This document shows positions 1 through 7,079 of a DNA stretch of 9,109 bases, piece by piece. The stretch covers positions 1 to 9,109 of the forward strand of contig JAHEYE010000128.1 of the NCBI GenBank assembly GCA_023251695.1, given 5' to 3'. How positions within the stretch are numbered: position 1 is the first letter of the stretch; every line of letters begins with the position of its first letter. The notes under the pieces are model-generated. The model did not search any database and was not told the DNA's origin. It was given only the letters and a program-made list of their open reading frames with translations. This stretch comes from Sphingobacteriaceae bacterium (GTDB lineage: Bacteria; Bacteroidota; Bacteroidia; B-17B0; Aurantibacillaceae). The translations under genes were made by a program, and so were the position numbers.

Positions 1-8
1 TTTTTTTG

Positions 9-45
9 AAAACCCTGTGATGAACTCACGGGGTTTTTCGTTTTT
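9..45 (+). terminator. Rho-independent terminator of a gene left of the window
   Basis: The arms at 9-20 and 26-37 can form a 12-bp stem (one G-U pair, the rest Watson-Crick) around a 5-nt loop. The GC-rich core CCCTGTGA pairs with TCACGGGG. The right arm runs into TTTTT at 34-38, and a second T run follows at 41-45. The orientation fits transcription on the plus strand ending here. The gene it serves is not in the window. Confidence 0.85.
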
Positions 46-153
46 AGTCGTAAGTTTCATACGTGTATTACGGGACGAAAGTCTTACTTTCACCTATTAT
101 TATGCACCGCATATATTAGGTTAATTACATGCGTCTAATTAATATATTTTTCA

Positions 154-161
154 TATTTTTG
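154..161 (+). promoter_or_regulatory. Possible -7 box for the MORN-repeat gene
   Basis: TATTTTTG matches the Bacteroidota -7 consensus TAnnTTTG and lies 22 bp before the ATG at 184, which would give a leader of roughly 15 nt. No TTTG -33 element is visible at the expected distance. The box lies in a T-rich stretch where chance matches are likely, so this is a weak call based mainly on position after the upstream terminator. Confidence 0.3.
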
Positions 162-183
162 GCGTAATCAAATAATTTTACCC

Positions 184-1524
184 ATGAAAAAAGTAATCGC
201 ATTAAGCTTAATAATCCTCTTTAAAATCGGAACGGCTCAAACAACCAAGACAACGTATTACGACCTTAAGAAAACTAAAAAGAAGGAAGTGTATCAGACA
301 GATGCGAATGGAACAGTGAATGGCAGTTATAAAAATTATGATGAAGATGGCGCAATAGCAAATGAAGGGACTTTTAAATTCGGAAAGAAAAACGGGGCAT
401 TCATTGAATATACCAAATACGCGAATTACGCTGGAAAAATGCAAATCAAATCTAAAGAGACGTATGTTAATGATTTGAAAGAAGGGCCGGCTACCTATTA
501 TATGTACAGAGATGAATTAGGAGTTTATGAATTGCAGACCGGAATCTATTCGCAAAATAAAGAAGAAGGAGTTTGGGCAAAAATATATCCGGTAACGGAT
601 AATATAAGTGCACCAACTTACGAAGAGAAGCAAAAAATGGTAAATGAAATAGTTAATAATGCAATTTACAAAAACAGTATGGGGATTAAATCCTTTAAAA
701 AATATCAAGCCGGCCAAGTTGTAAACTTTAACGACACTACTGTTAACGAATATTATTTTCCTTCAGGAAAAATATATTCAACGATTACCTGGAAAGATGG
801 AAAAAAAGAAAGCGAGAAATATTTTTATCCTGATGGCAAATCGAAAATTAGCGGCTATAGTTATGATGGCACGCCGGACTTTTATACCCAAAAGGCTTTG
901 GATATGGAAAAGAAAGATAACGACACACGAAAAGTAGCTGCGGATAAACTTAATCAAGCTGTTGTTGATGCGAATAAGGATGTATCATCTGGCAATTTTG
1001 AAGAGGGCCTTAAAAAAATGAATTTCGCGATTAATAATTACATACAATGGAGAGATAACACTTACACTTTTGCAAAGAAAGAAACAGAAGAATTAAAGGC
1101 AGCCCTCAGCTTACAAAGTTCACTTATTGAAAGCAAAAACAACGAAAGTGTCACTAAAGCTAAAGCATTAATTATTTCCGCTAAAACAAAATTATTTTCA
1201 AAAGATTCCTATGGAGCTTCTGATACCTATGGAGCTTCGGGATATTTAAATCAGGCATTTACCGCTATCGATAATAAATCTACCCTTCCAATTTATCAAA
1301 ACCTGCAATCATTAATGATTTTAATTAAAATAGTTAAATCTTTACAGGATGGTATGTATGGAAAGTCTTCTTATGACGACGCCATACGTGATTTCAAGTA
1401 TTTAAAAAATCAATCAAAAACTTTAGAAGGAATATTTAAAGATGATTTATCCGAATTACTCTCAAAAGGAGCGATAAAACAGGATGCTTACAATAAGATT
1501 CTGATTGATGGAAACATCAAATGA
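184..1524 (+). CDS. Secreted protein with MORN-like repeats and helical C-terminal half
   Basis: This is a 446-residue exported protein of unknown function. Residues 1-19 form a signal peptide (KK, hydrophobic core, GTAQ), with likely cleavage just before or after Gln19. Residues about 40-225 hold degenerate MORN_2-type repeats, pairs of strands with the pattern G.Y..Y...G....G.F..GK..G. Examples are NGTVNGSYKNYDEDG at 42-56, EGTFKFGKKNGAFIEY at 61-76 and YYFPSGKIYSTITWKDGKK at 190-208. Such repeats occur in many secreted Bacteroidota proteins labelled YwqK-like. From about 238 to the end the protein is Lys/Glu/Ala-rich and probably alpha-helical. The ATG follows the signal-peptide pattern exactly. 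The TGA stop overlaps an ATG at 1521 that is in frame with the following acyltransferase, which suggests translational coupling in an ancestral state. The export call is firm; the role is not known. Confidence 0.85.
   Translation: MKKVIALSLIILFKIGTAQTTKTTYYDLKKTKKKEVYQTDANGTVNGSYKNYDEDGAIANEGTFKFGKKNGAFIEYTKYANYAGKMQIKSKETYVNDLKEGPATYYMYRDELGVYELQTGIYSQNKEEGVWAKIYPVTDNISAPTYEEKQKMVNEIVNNAIYKNSMGIKSFKKYQAGQVVNFNDTTVNEYYFPSGKIYSTITWKDGKKESEKYFYPDGKSKISGYSYDGTPDFYTQKALDMEKKDNDTRKVAADKLNQAVVDANKDVSSGNFEEGLKKMNFAINNYIQWRDNTYTFAKKETEELKAALSLQSSLIESKNNESVTKAKALIISAKTKLFSKDSYGASDTYGASGYLNQAFTAIDNKSTLPIYQNLQSLMILIKIVKSLQDGMYGKSSYDDAIRDFKYLKNQSKTLEGIFKDDLSELLSKGAIKQDAYNKILIDGNIK
1204..1239 (+). repeat. 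18-bp tandem duplication inside the MORN-repeat gene
   Basis: Two adjacent 18-bp units, 1204-1221 and 1222-1239, agree at 16 of 18 positions, including an identical 13-mer (CCTATGGAGCTTC at 1208-1220 and 1226-1238). They keep the reading frame and encode DSYGAS and DTYGAS, residues 341-352, within the otherwise helical C-terminal half. This looks like a recent in-frame slippage duplication. Confidence 0.8.
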
Positions 1525-1583
1525 AGATAGACTGACTAAAAACAATTAATACTGTCGCAAATAATTACCTGCCCTCCGTTACC
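1521..1583 (+). other. Probable original 5' end of the acyltransferase, interrupted by TGA
   Basis: The ATG at 1521 overlaps the upstream TGA as ATGA, follows an A-rich stretch, and is exactly 21 codons in frame before the ATG at 1584. It encodes M-K-I-D and then meets TGA at 1533-1535. After the stop, the frame continues as LKTINTVANNYLPSVT into MLRGIA. The stretch NYLPSVTMLRGIASLMV resembles the family's N-terminal pattern (Y-x-P-x-[hydrophobic]-x-x-LRG-x-A), so this DNA looks like coding sequence of the same protein. A single TGG to TGA change could explain the stop. No in-frame ATG, GTG or TTG exists between 1536 and 1583. Confidence 0.6.
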
Positions 1584-2528
1584 ATGTTACGGGGCATTGC
1601 ATCGCTGATGGTTTGCCTCGTTCATTTCACCGGGACTATTGGTGAGGGACTATTAAAAGATATTGGTGCTTTCGGGGTTTACGGCGTACAGATATTTTTT
1701 ACTATTTCAGGATTTATCATACCCTACTCTTTATTTCATTCGGGTTATCTGATAGGCAATTACCATAAATTTCTCCTGAAGCGTATTGTGCGTATTGATC
1801 CGCCTTATTTAATATGCATTCTTATTATTATTTTACTTTCGTGGGCAGCCCAATTATCCCCTTATCACACAACCGAACCTCTTAAGGTATTTTCCCTCAA
1901 TAATCTTTATCATTTATTTTACTTAACGGAAATTTGTCACGGCAAATGGCTCATTCATATTTTCTGGACATTAGCCATTGAATTTCAGTTTTACATTTTA
2001 ATTGGTTTGATCTTCCCCCTTCTCCTTCAAAGTAAAAAGTATGGGAAAGAAATTATCTTTTTTATTTTAAGTATCATCCCTTTTGTTTTAAAAGATGATC
2101 GTTTTGTGACTGATTACATTTTTTACTTTTTACCCGGTATGGCCTATTTCTGTTTTGTATCAGGACAAATGAACGCCAACAGACTTTTTTTCTGGTTGAT
2201 TGTTTTTGCAACCTCTGGTTATTTTAAAAACGGATTAGCGGCTGCTATTTGTCCGCTACTTTCGATTTCGTTCATTCATTTTGTGAAGCATCCTATGAAG
2301 CCACTTATTTTCTTAGGCACAATTTCATACTCCCTTTATTTGGTACATACGCCACTCGGCACAGACAGCTTAATACAGTTTTTACAAAATTACATTACAA
2401 GCGACTCCGGAAGAGTTTGGCTAATGTTTTTGTCGTTGCCGGTTATTATTGGTATTGCCTGGGTTTTTTATTGGCTTATCGAAAAAAAGTCGCTTTCCTT
2501 ATCACGCCGGATTTCTTACAAACAGTAA
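1584..2528 (+). CDS. Acyltransferase 3 family membrane protein (start uncertain)
   Basis: This multi-pass membrane acyltransferase is likely to transfer an acyl group such as acetyl to a cell-surface or exported glycan; the acceptor is unknown. Visible family marks are LRGIA followed by His14 in the first membrane segment, FTISGF at 39-44, the R-x-x-R-x-x-P-P cluster at 67-74, FWTLAIEFQFY with Glu133 at 127-137, LGTISYSLYLVHTP at 244-257 and a closing E-K pair at 300-301. About eight to ten hydrophobic segments are spread along 314 residues, a little short for the family (often 330-380). Homology appears to continue upstream of this ATG, which lacks any A-rich or SD-like leader; the better start at 1521 is blocked by a TGA (see the preceding feature). 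The protein may be made from a rare start codon, or the gene may be disabled. The rest of the frame is intact. The 3' end overlaps asnB, read from the other strand, by 13 bp. Confidence 0.8.
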   Translation: MLRGIASLMVCLVHFTGTIGEGLLKDIGAFGVYGVQIFFTISGFIIPYSLFHSGYLIGNYHKFLLKRIVRIDPPYLICILIIILLSWAAQLSPYHTTEPLKVFSLNNLYHLFYLTEICHGKWLIHIFWTLAIEFQFYILIGLIFPLLLQSKKYGKEIIFFILSIIPFVLKDDRFVTDYIFYFLPGMAYFCFVSGQMNANRLFFWLIVFATSGYFKNGLAAAICPLLSISFIHFVKHPMKPLIFLGTISYSLYLVHTPLGTDSLIQFLQNYITSDSGRVWLMFLSLPVIIGIAWVFYWLIEKKSLSLSRRISYKQ

Positions 2529-4432
2529 AAACTTTTTTGCCACAAAGCCAGAACATAAAGTTTATAAAGTAATTTAATTTCTTTGGTTCCAGCTTTTTGC
2601 GAATCAAATTGTTTTTTCAGAATATCTAATTTTATGAATGGCAACTCTTTTTTCTCCAAAACGTCAAAAATCATTTTGTAATTCCCTCCTATCCATTTAT
2701 CCATCGGCGTTTCAAAGCCCTTTTTATCGTAGCGTTCATAAATTTCCTTAGGTAATTTTTCTTTCACAGCTTCGCGTAAAAAATATTTTGAGGCTCCGTT
2801 CTGGATTTTCCGGTTTCCGTTAATCGAGAACATTAAATTTATTAATTCAATATCATCACTGAAAGGTGTACGACTTTCCACACTATGCCACATGCCACAT
2901 CGGTCCTCACATTTTAAAAAAGTTTTTAATCTGGCAGCTGTGATATCGTAAGCCAATTGTTTATTTACATTACCGGGATATTTAACCGGGTTGACTACCG
3001 GGTAAGAATCAACAAATGAATTGTCAAAATAATTTTGAATCCCCTTAAGGTAAGAATTATAATGCGCTTTTATTTTTTCCTTAACGAAAAGTGAGAAAGG
3101 TGATTCAATTGTTTTTTTACTTTGGTTTAATTCCCTGATGAATCCGAAAATATTTCCATAACCCAATAAATAATTCCATTTGGCTACAAAATGATGATGG
3201 TAGCCGGCAAATAATTCATCGGCACCCTGACCATCCAACACAACTTTAATGTTATTTTGTTTGGCAAGTTCCATCACTTTATACTGCGCGTAGGTGCTCG
3301 TATCCCAAATAGGAACGTCCTGCGAATAAACAAGAGTTTCCAATTCCTTAAACAGACCATCTTGTGTTGGTTCAATGGTTTTATGAATACAGTTTACTTT
3401 TTTTGCAATAAGGTTGGCATAATGGCTTTCATCCATGTTCTCACCTTTAAAAACAGAAGTAAAAAGATAAACAGGATTCTTCTGCTCCATTAAAACTGCT
3501 AAAGCCGAACTATCAATACCGCCACTTAAACAAGAACCCACGGGGACGTCGCTGCGTAAACGCAATTTAACTGCACTCGTTAATTTTTCTTTTACTTCAG
3601 AAATCAACTCTTCATTACTTTGCAAATCGGTACCGTAATCGTAATCAGAATTTAATTTGAAGTAACAAGTTGTATTAAAAGAATGATTTTTTAAATTATA
3701 TTTCAAATAATGTCCGGGCCATAATTCGTAAATTCCCTCAAAAAAATTGTTTTCTTCCTGCTCAGTCCGGTTATTTATCAGATAATCGTGCAGTGCTTTT
3801 TGATTTATTCCTGCCTTCACTAATCCGCTTTTTACCAATGCTTTTTGCTCACTGGCGAATCCAAAAGCATTATCATTGTCGGAATAATAAAAAGGTTTTA
3901 CGCCAAAGCGGTCGCGCGAGCAAAACAATTCCTGTTTATCTGCATCGTAAATACAAAACGACCACATACCATTGAATTTATTAAGACAATCAGTTCCCCA
4001 GAATTTATAAGCATTTAAAACAACTTCTGTATCGCTTGTTGAAACAAATTTGGCACCTGCGGCTTCAAGCTCTTTTTTTAATTCGAGATAATTATAAATT
4101 TCGCCATTATAGGTGATCCATAATTTTCCGTCCTGCAAAGCCATTGGCTGGTGACCGGTTTCACTTAAATCTAATATCGATAAACGGCGGTGCGCCAATG
4201 CCAAATTAAAATCACCGTTTGCCTCCGAAATATTTTTTTGGGGAATATAATTTAACCCTTGTTTTAATACAGGCGTATCCTGAGAGGAGCATGGTATAAT
4301 TGAATCACCAACCAGCAAAAAACCTTCCCCATCCGGACCACGGTGTTTAATAGCCTGTGAAGCATTAAAGATAGTTTCCTTTAAATTAAATGAGTTACTG
4401 TTTTTCAGCACAAGACCGGCAATTCCGCACAT
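2516..4432 (-). CDS. asnB: Asparagine synthase (glutamine-hydrolysing) type amidotransferase
   Basis: The protein takes ammonia from glutamine and joins it to an ATP-activated carboxylate, classically aspartate to asparagine, in the cytoplasm. The start is fixed by MCGIAG, since Cys2 is the Ntn nucleophile after Met removal. The glutaminase domain (about 1-215) shows HRGPDGEG at 30-37, HRRLSILDLS at 81-90, YNGE at 108-111 and SDTE at 133-136. The synthetase domain shows the PP-loop SGGIDSS at 303-309, DGQGADELFAGY at 400-411 and ESRTPFSD at 519-526. At 638 residues it is longer than E. coli AsnB (554); extra sequence sits at about 43-73 in the glutaminase domain and in the C-terminal half. 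Long AsnB homologues of this sort are often found in polysaccharide loci (WbpS-like), where the acceptor may be a sugar acid, so the substrate is not certain. It starts 14 bp after the upstream exported-protein gene and is probably co-transcribed with it. Confidence 0.9.
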   Translation of the reverse strand: MCGIAGLVLKNSNSFNLKETIFNASQAIKHRGPDGEGFLLVGDSIIPCSSQDTPVLKQGLNYIPQKNISEANGDFNLALAHRRLSILDLSETGHQPMALQDGKLWITYNGEIYNYLELKKELEAAGAKFVSTSDTEVVLNAYKFWGTDCLNKFNGMWSFCIYDADKQELFCSRDRFGVKPFYYSDNDNAFGFASEQKALVKSGLVKAGINQKALHDYLINNRTEQEENNFFEGIYELWPGHYLKYNLKNHSFNTTCYFKLNSDYDYGTDLQSNEELISEVKEKLTSAVKLRLRSDVPVGSCLSGGIDSSALAVLMEQKNPVYLFTSVFKGENMDESHYANLIAKKVNCIHKTIEPTQDGLFKELETLVYSQDVPIWDTSTYAQYKVMELAKQNNIKVVLDGQGADELFAGYHHHFVAKWNYLLGYGNIFGFIRELNQSKKTIESPFSLFVKEKIKAHYNSYLKGIQNYFDNSFVDSYPVVNPVKYPGNVNKQLAYDITAARLKTFLKCEDRCGMWHSVESRTPFSDDIELINLMFSINGNRKIQNGASKYFLREAVKEKLPKEIYERYDKKGFETPMDKWIGGNYKMIFDVLEKKELPFIKLDILKKQFDSQKAGTKEIKLLYKLYVLALWQKSFYCL

Positions 4433-4446
4433 ATGCTAATCAGAAA

Positions 4447-5301
4447 TTAGTTTTTATAGCGTGCGTTACAACGGATGGCCATACCCACTCTTAAAACCGG
4501 CCAGAAAACAAAACCATTTTCGAAAGCCATACCTACGCTTTGAACGGCCATAGGTTCGCCCCTATCGTCGCCATAAGCACCTACATAAGAGAAACAAACG
4601 GTACGCGCTATGCCTGTATAGAAACCAAGTTCGTAAAATGTTTCACAAGTAATTGGTTTGTCTGATTTATAAAAACGGTTGCGGTAAAATATTCCTACCA
4701 GATTTTTGGTTTGTGAAACACGGTAATTGTATTGATAACCTTGTCCACCTTTACCATCAGTAGAAAATTCAACATTGCTTGCGTGCTGATAACGGTAAGA
4801 AATGTATAAACCTTTTGATCGTAATTTTTGGTTATTGGCGCGGTAAGGGACAACAGACAATAAATTCAAACCAAAACGGACTTCACCGCCCACATTCTTG
4901 AAAGAAATATTAGGCCATATATCCTGGCTTGGTTTATCGTAACCTGAATTAGCGAAAATATAAGCTCCCTGTAATTCCCATGAGAATTTATCTTTAAATA
5001 CTTTCTCGAAAGAAACTGAAGCTTTGTTTGCTAAAAGCGAAGTGATATGAATTTTAAAACAACCTTTCAAGTCGTATGTTGAATCCGCTTCCGTTCTTGC
5101 GATGATATTATCCTTCGGCTGCGGTTTCTGGTAATCGTACTTAGCCACAAGAGGATCGTTCAGATCGTAAGTATAAGTTGGCGTTGCCATTGTGTCTTTT
5201 TCAACACGCCCGATCTTACTCGGATCTCTGTCTTGCGAATAAGCACTAATTGATAACGCGATTAGTAAAGTACTGATGATTTTTCTCATTTGATATCTCA
5301 T
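4447..5301 (-). CDS. Exported protein, possible outer-membrane beta-barrel
   Basis: I do not recognise the family. Residues 5-22 form a signal peptide (MRKIISTLLIALSISAYS) with likely cleavage before Gln23. The longest frame starts at Met1 (5301); Met5 at 5289 gives a more usual signal peptide and may be the real start. After a polar linker (about 23-78) come alternating, aromatic-rich stretches such as KASVSFEKVF (93-102), FSWELQGAYIF (106-116), GGEVRFGLNLLSV (138-150), SKGLYISYRYQ (162-172), KNLVGIFYRNRFY (199-211) and ETFYELGFYTG (220-230). These look like antiparallel membrane strands ending at the C-terminus with VLRVGMAIRCNARYKN, so a small barrel in the outer membrane is the best guess. 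It lies 75 bp after ftcD and 14 bp before asnB on the same strand. Function and partner are unknown. Confidence 0.8.
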   Translation of the reverse strand: MRYQMRKIISTLLIALSISAYSQDRDPSKIGRVEKDTMATPTYTYDLNDPLVAKYDYQKPQPKDNIIARTEADSTYDLKGCFKIHITSLLANKASVSFEKVFKDKFSWELQGAYIFANSGYDKPSQDIWPNISFKNVGGEVRFGLNLLSVVPYRANNQKLRSKGLYISYRYQHASNVEFSTDGKGGQGYQYNYRVSQTKNLVGIFYRNRFYKSDKPITCETFYELGFYTGIARTVCFSYVGAYGDDRGEPMAVQSVGMAFENGFVFWPVLRVGMAIRCNARYKN

Positions 5302-5336
5302 TTAAATTCTTAAAACTAATTTCTTTCTTTCCGCAA

Positions 5337-5377
5337 CTGTCATCCTGCCCAATACAATCGGGAAATTGCAGGATCTC
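5337..5377. repeat. REP-like palindromic element between ftcD and the exported-protein gene
   Basis: Arms ATCCTGC (5342-5348) and GCAGGAT (5368-5374) are perfect 7-bp inverted repeats around a 19-bp centre that itself contains CCCAAT and ATCGGG. The wording GTCATCCTG at one end and AGGATCTC at the other resembles small dispersed intergenic palindromes that I recall from Bacteroidota and other genomes. The right end touches the ftcD stop codon (5377-5379). No T run follows the hairpin on the minus strand, so it is not a standard terminator. Only one copy is in the window. Confidence 0.5.
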
Positions 5378-7053
5378 TATAGACCTATCTTTTTATTTAC
5401 AATTTCCAAAATTTCTTTCTCTTTTGCAATGGTATCGCTCTCAATTTTCTTTCCTTTTGCTACGATATCATTCACATAATTCTTATCCTCGTATCCAGTA
5501 GCGTTAATCCTCACATTCATGAAGGCTCCTATCACAGCACTTCTCGCACACAAAGCCCCAACACCTGCATCGGTTACCGAATTCGGGTTTCCGGTTTCTA
5601 CCATCGCTTTTATCAGGTCCATGCTCTCATACGACAATTGCATCACCTTAAACGGAATTTCAATGGCAAATTTTGTTGCCTCCTGAATCGCTTGCGTTCT
5701 TGCTTTCTTTTCTTCATCGGTTGCTTTAGGCAAACCGAAGGCCATCATTATTTTATTAAACGCTGCGGTATCCGCATCCACTAATTTAATCAATTCATCC
5801 TTATAATACTGCCCTTTTTCTGCCCAATTGCTAAATTCTTCCCATTTGTCGTCCCATCCCTTCTTGTGAGAGCTTAAATTAGCTACCATTGCAGCTAGCG
5901 ATGCCCCCAAACTGCCCACATAAGCCGAAATAGAGCCACCGCCTGGAGCAGGACTTTCACTGGCGGTTTCATCCGCAAATTCAATAAGTGTCATGTTTAT
6001 CAATTTGCTGTCGGCTTTTTCCATCAGTAAATATTCGATGATGCGTTCTTCGGGTTTAAACGGGTTTAATTCATCCAGACCCATCGATTTAACGGCTATC
6101 TTAATTATTTCTTTTTCGCTAACCCCAGTACTACGTTTTTGTTTTCTTAAAAAATATTTACCGGCGTCGATTAAAGATTTCAAAGGTACTAATCCCACTA
6201 ATTCGGAACCCGTGACACGGATACCACGTTCGGTTGCTTTTTTACACACTTCATCAAATGCAATGTGTAATGGGGTAATATTGATATTAGTTAAATTCAT
6301 TGAAATTTGCGCAACGCCATATTCCTCAATAAACCAGCCAATCGCCTTTACGCTTTTTAATGAACCCGGAATTGTTTTTGAAGTTCCGTCCGCATTCTTC
6401 ACAGGTTTTCCGTTTTCCAATACTACGCGTCCTGCTTCACGCACATCGAAAGCTATTGCATTAGCGCGACGGGTAGAAGTTGTATTTAGATTTACGTTAT
6501 AGGCCACTAAAAAATCGCGTGCTCCGATAACTGTGGCGCCGCGTTTTGCATCAAATTCCGCAGGACCAAAATCAGGTTTCCACTCGGGCAATTTTATTTT
6601 TTTGAAAAAACCTTCGTATTCACCTGCACGAATCACTGATAAATTATTCCGTTTCGTATCCGCTTGAGCAGCCTCGTATAAATAAACAGGCAATTTTAAT
6701 TCTTCGCCAACACGCTTTGCCAATTTTTTTGCAAACTCTGCAGTTTCCTGCATTGAAATATTACTTATCGGAATAAGCGGACAAACATCAGTAGCTCCCA
6801 TCCTGGGATGCTCGCCTTTGTGTTTACTCATGTCAATTAATTCACCCGCCTTTTTTATTGCTAAAAATGCCGCCTGAATAACCGCAGAAGGTTCACCAAC
6901 AAAAGTAACAACTGTACGGTTGGTTGCTTTTCCCGGATCCACATTCAATAACTTAACACCTTCAACGCTTTCAATCTCGTCTGTAATTTGTTTGATGATA
7001 TTTAAATCGCGGCCCTCGCTGAAATTCGGCACGCATTCTATTAATTTTTTCAT
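5377..7053 (-). CDS. ftcD: Fused glutamate formiminotransferase / formimidoyl-THF cyclodeaminase
   Basis: This bifunctional cytoplasmic enzyme moves the formimino group from formiminoglutamate, made in histidine breakdown, to tetrahydrofolate. It then releases ammonia to give 5,10-methenyl-THF. Residues 1 to about 180 form the N-terminal formiminotransferase subdomain, starting ECVPNFSEG. GEHPRMGATDVCPLIP at 80-95 places His82 at the same number as the catalytic His of pig FTCD. The C-terminal transferase subdomain runs about 181-330. The helical cyclodeaminase domain runs about 352-555, with SPAPGGGSISAYVGSLGA at 367-384, Asp426 in DADTAAF and NPNSVTDAGVGA at 489-500. The 558-residue length is close to animal FTCD (541); many other bacteria encode the two halves separately. 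The start follows tag by 26 bp with AAAAGGAAT just before the ATG, an unusually purine-rich leader. No hutH, hutU or hutI is nearby, so the pathway must be completed elsewhere. Confidence 0.95.
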   Translation of the reverse strand: MKKLIECVPNFSEGRDLNIIKQITDEIESVEGVKLLNVDPGKATNRTVVTFVGEPSAVIQAAFLAIKKAGELIDMSKHKGEHPRMGATDVCPLIPISNISMQETAEFAKKLAKRVGEELKLPVYLYEAAQADTKRNNLSVIRAGEYEGFFKKIKLPEWKPDFGPAEFDAKRGATVIGARDFLVAYNVNLNTTSTRRANAIAFDVREAGRVVLENGKPVKNADGTSKTIPGSLKSVKAIGWFIEEYGVAQISMNLTNINITPLHIAFDEVCKKATERGIRVTGSELVGLVPLKSLIDAGKYFLRKQKRSTGVSEKEIIKIAVKSMGLDELNPFKPEERIIEYLLMEKADSKLINMTLIEFADETASESPAPGGGSISAYVGSLGASLAAMVANLSSHKKGWDDKWEEFSNWAEKGQYYKDELIKLVDADTAAFNKIMMAFGLPKATDEEKKARTQAIQEATKFAIEIPFKVMQLSYESMDLIKAMVETGNPNSVTDAGVGALCARSAVIGAFMNVRINATGYEDKNYVNDIVAKGKKIESDTIAKEKEILEIVNKKIGL

Positions 7054-7079
7054 ATTCCTTTTGTTAGTGCATTTACAAA

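Noticed and set aside
46..183. Riboswitch or small RNA in the leader after the terminator
   Set aside because: Only short inverted repeats (such as TATGC/GCATA at 101-113 and GAAAG/CTTTC at 77-91) are seen, with no recognisable conserved core.
1521..1583. Use of TGA as tryptophan in this organism, which would join ATG 1521 to the acyltransferase
   Set aside because: Tryptophan is encoded by TGG throughout the other genes, no other frame here needs TGA read through, and the first gene ends sensibly at TGA. A local mutation or a rare start is simpler.
2249..2572. 107-codon open frame overlapping the acyltransferase 3' end
   Set aside because: It is a shifted frame over conserved acyltransferase motifs and reads into asnB antisense; no sign of a real protein.
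4436..4450. Small hairpin CTAAT/ATTAG between the exported-protein gene and asnB
   Set aside because: Arms of 5 AT-rich base pairs with no T run are too weak for a terminator and are expected by chance.
5993..6502. 169-codon open frame opposite ftcD
   Set aside because: It is the antisense of a strongly conserved enzyme, and its product has no recognisable domain or sensible start.
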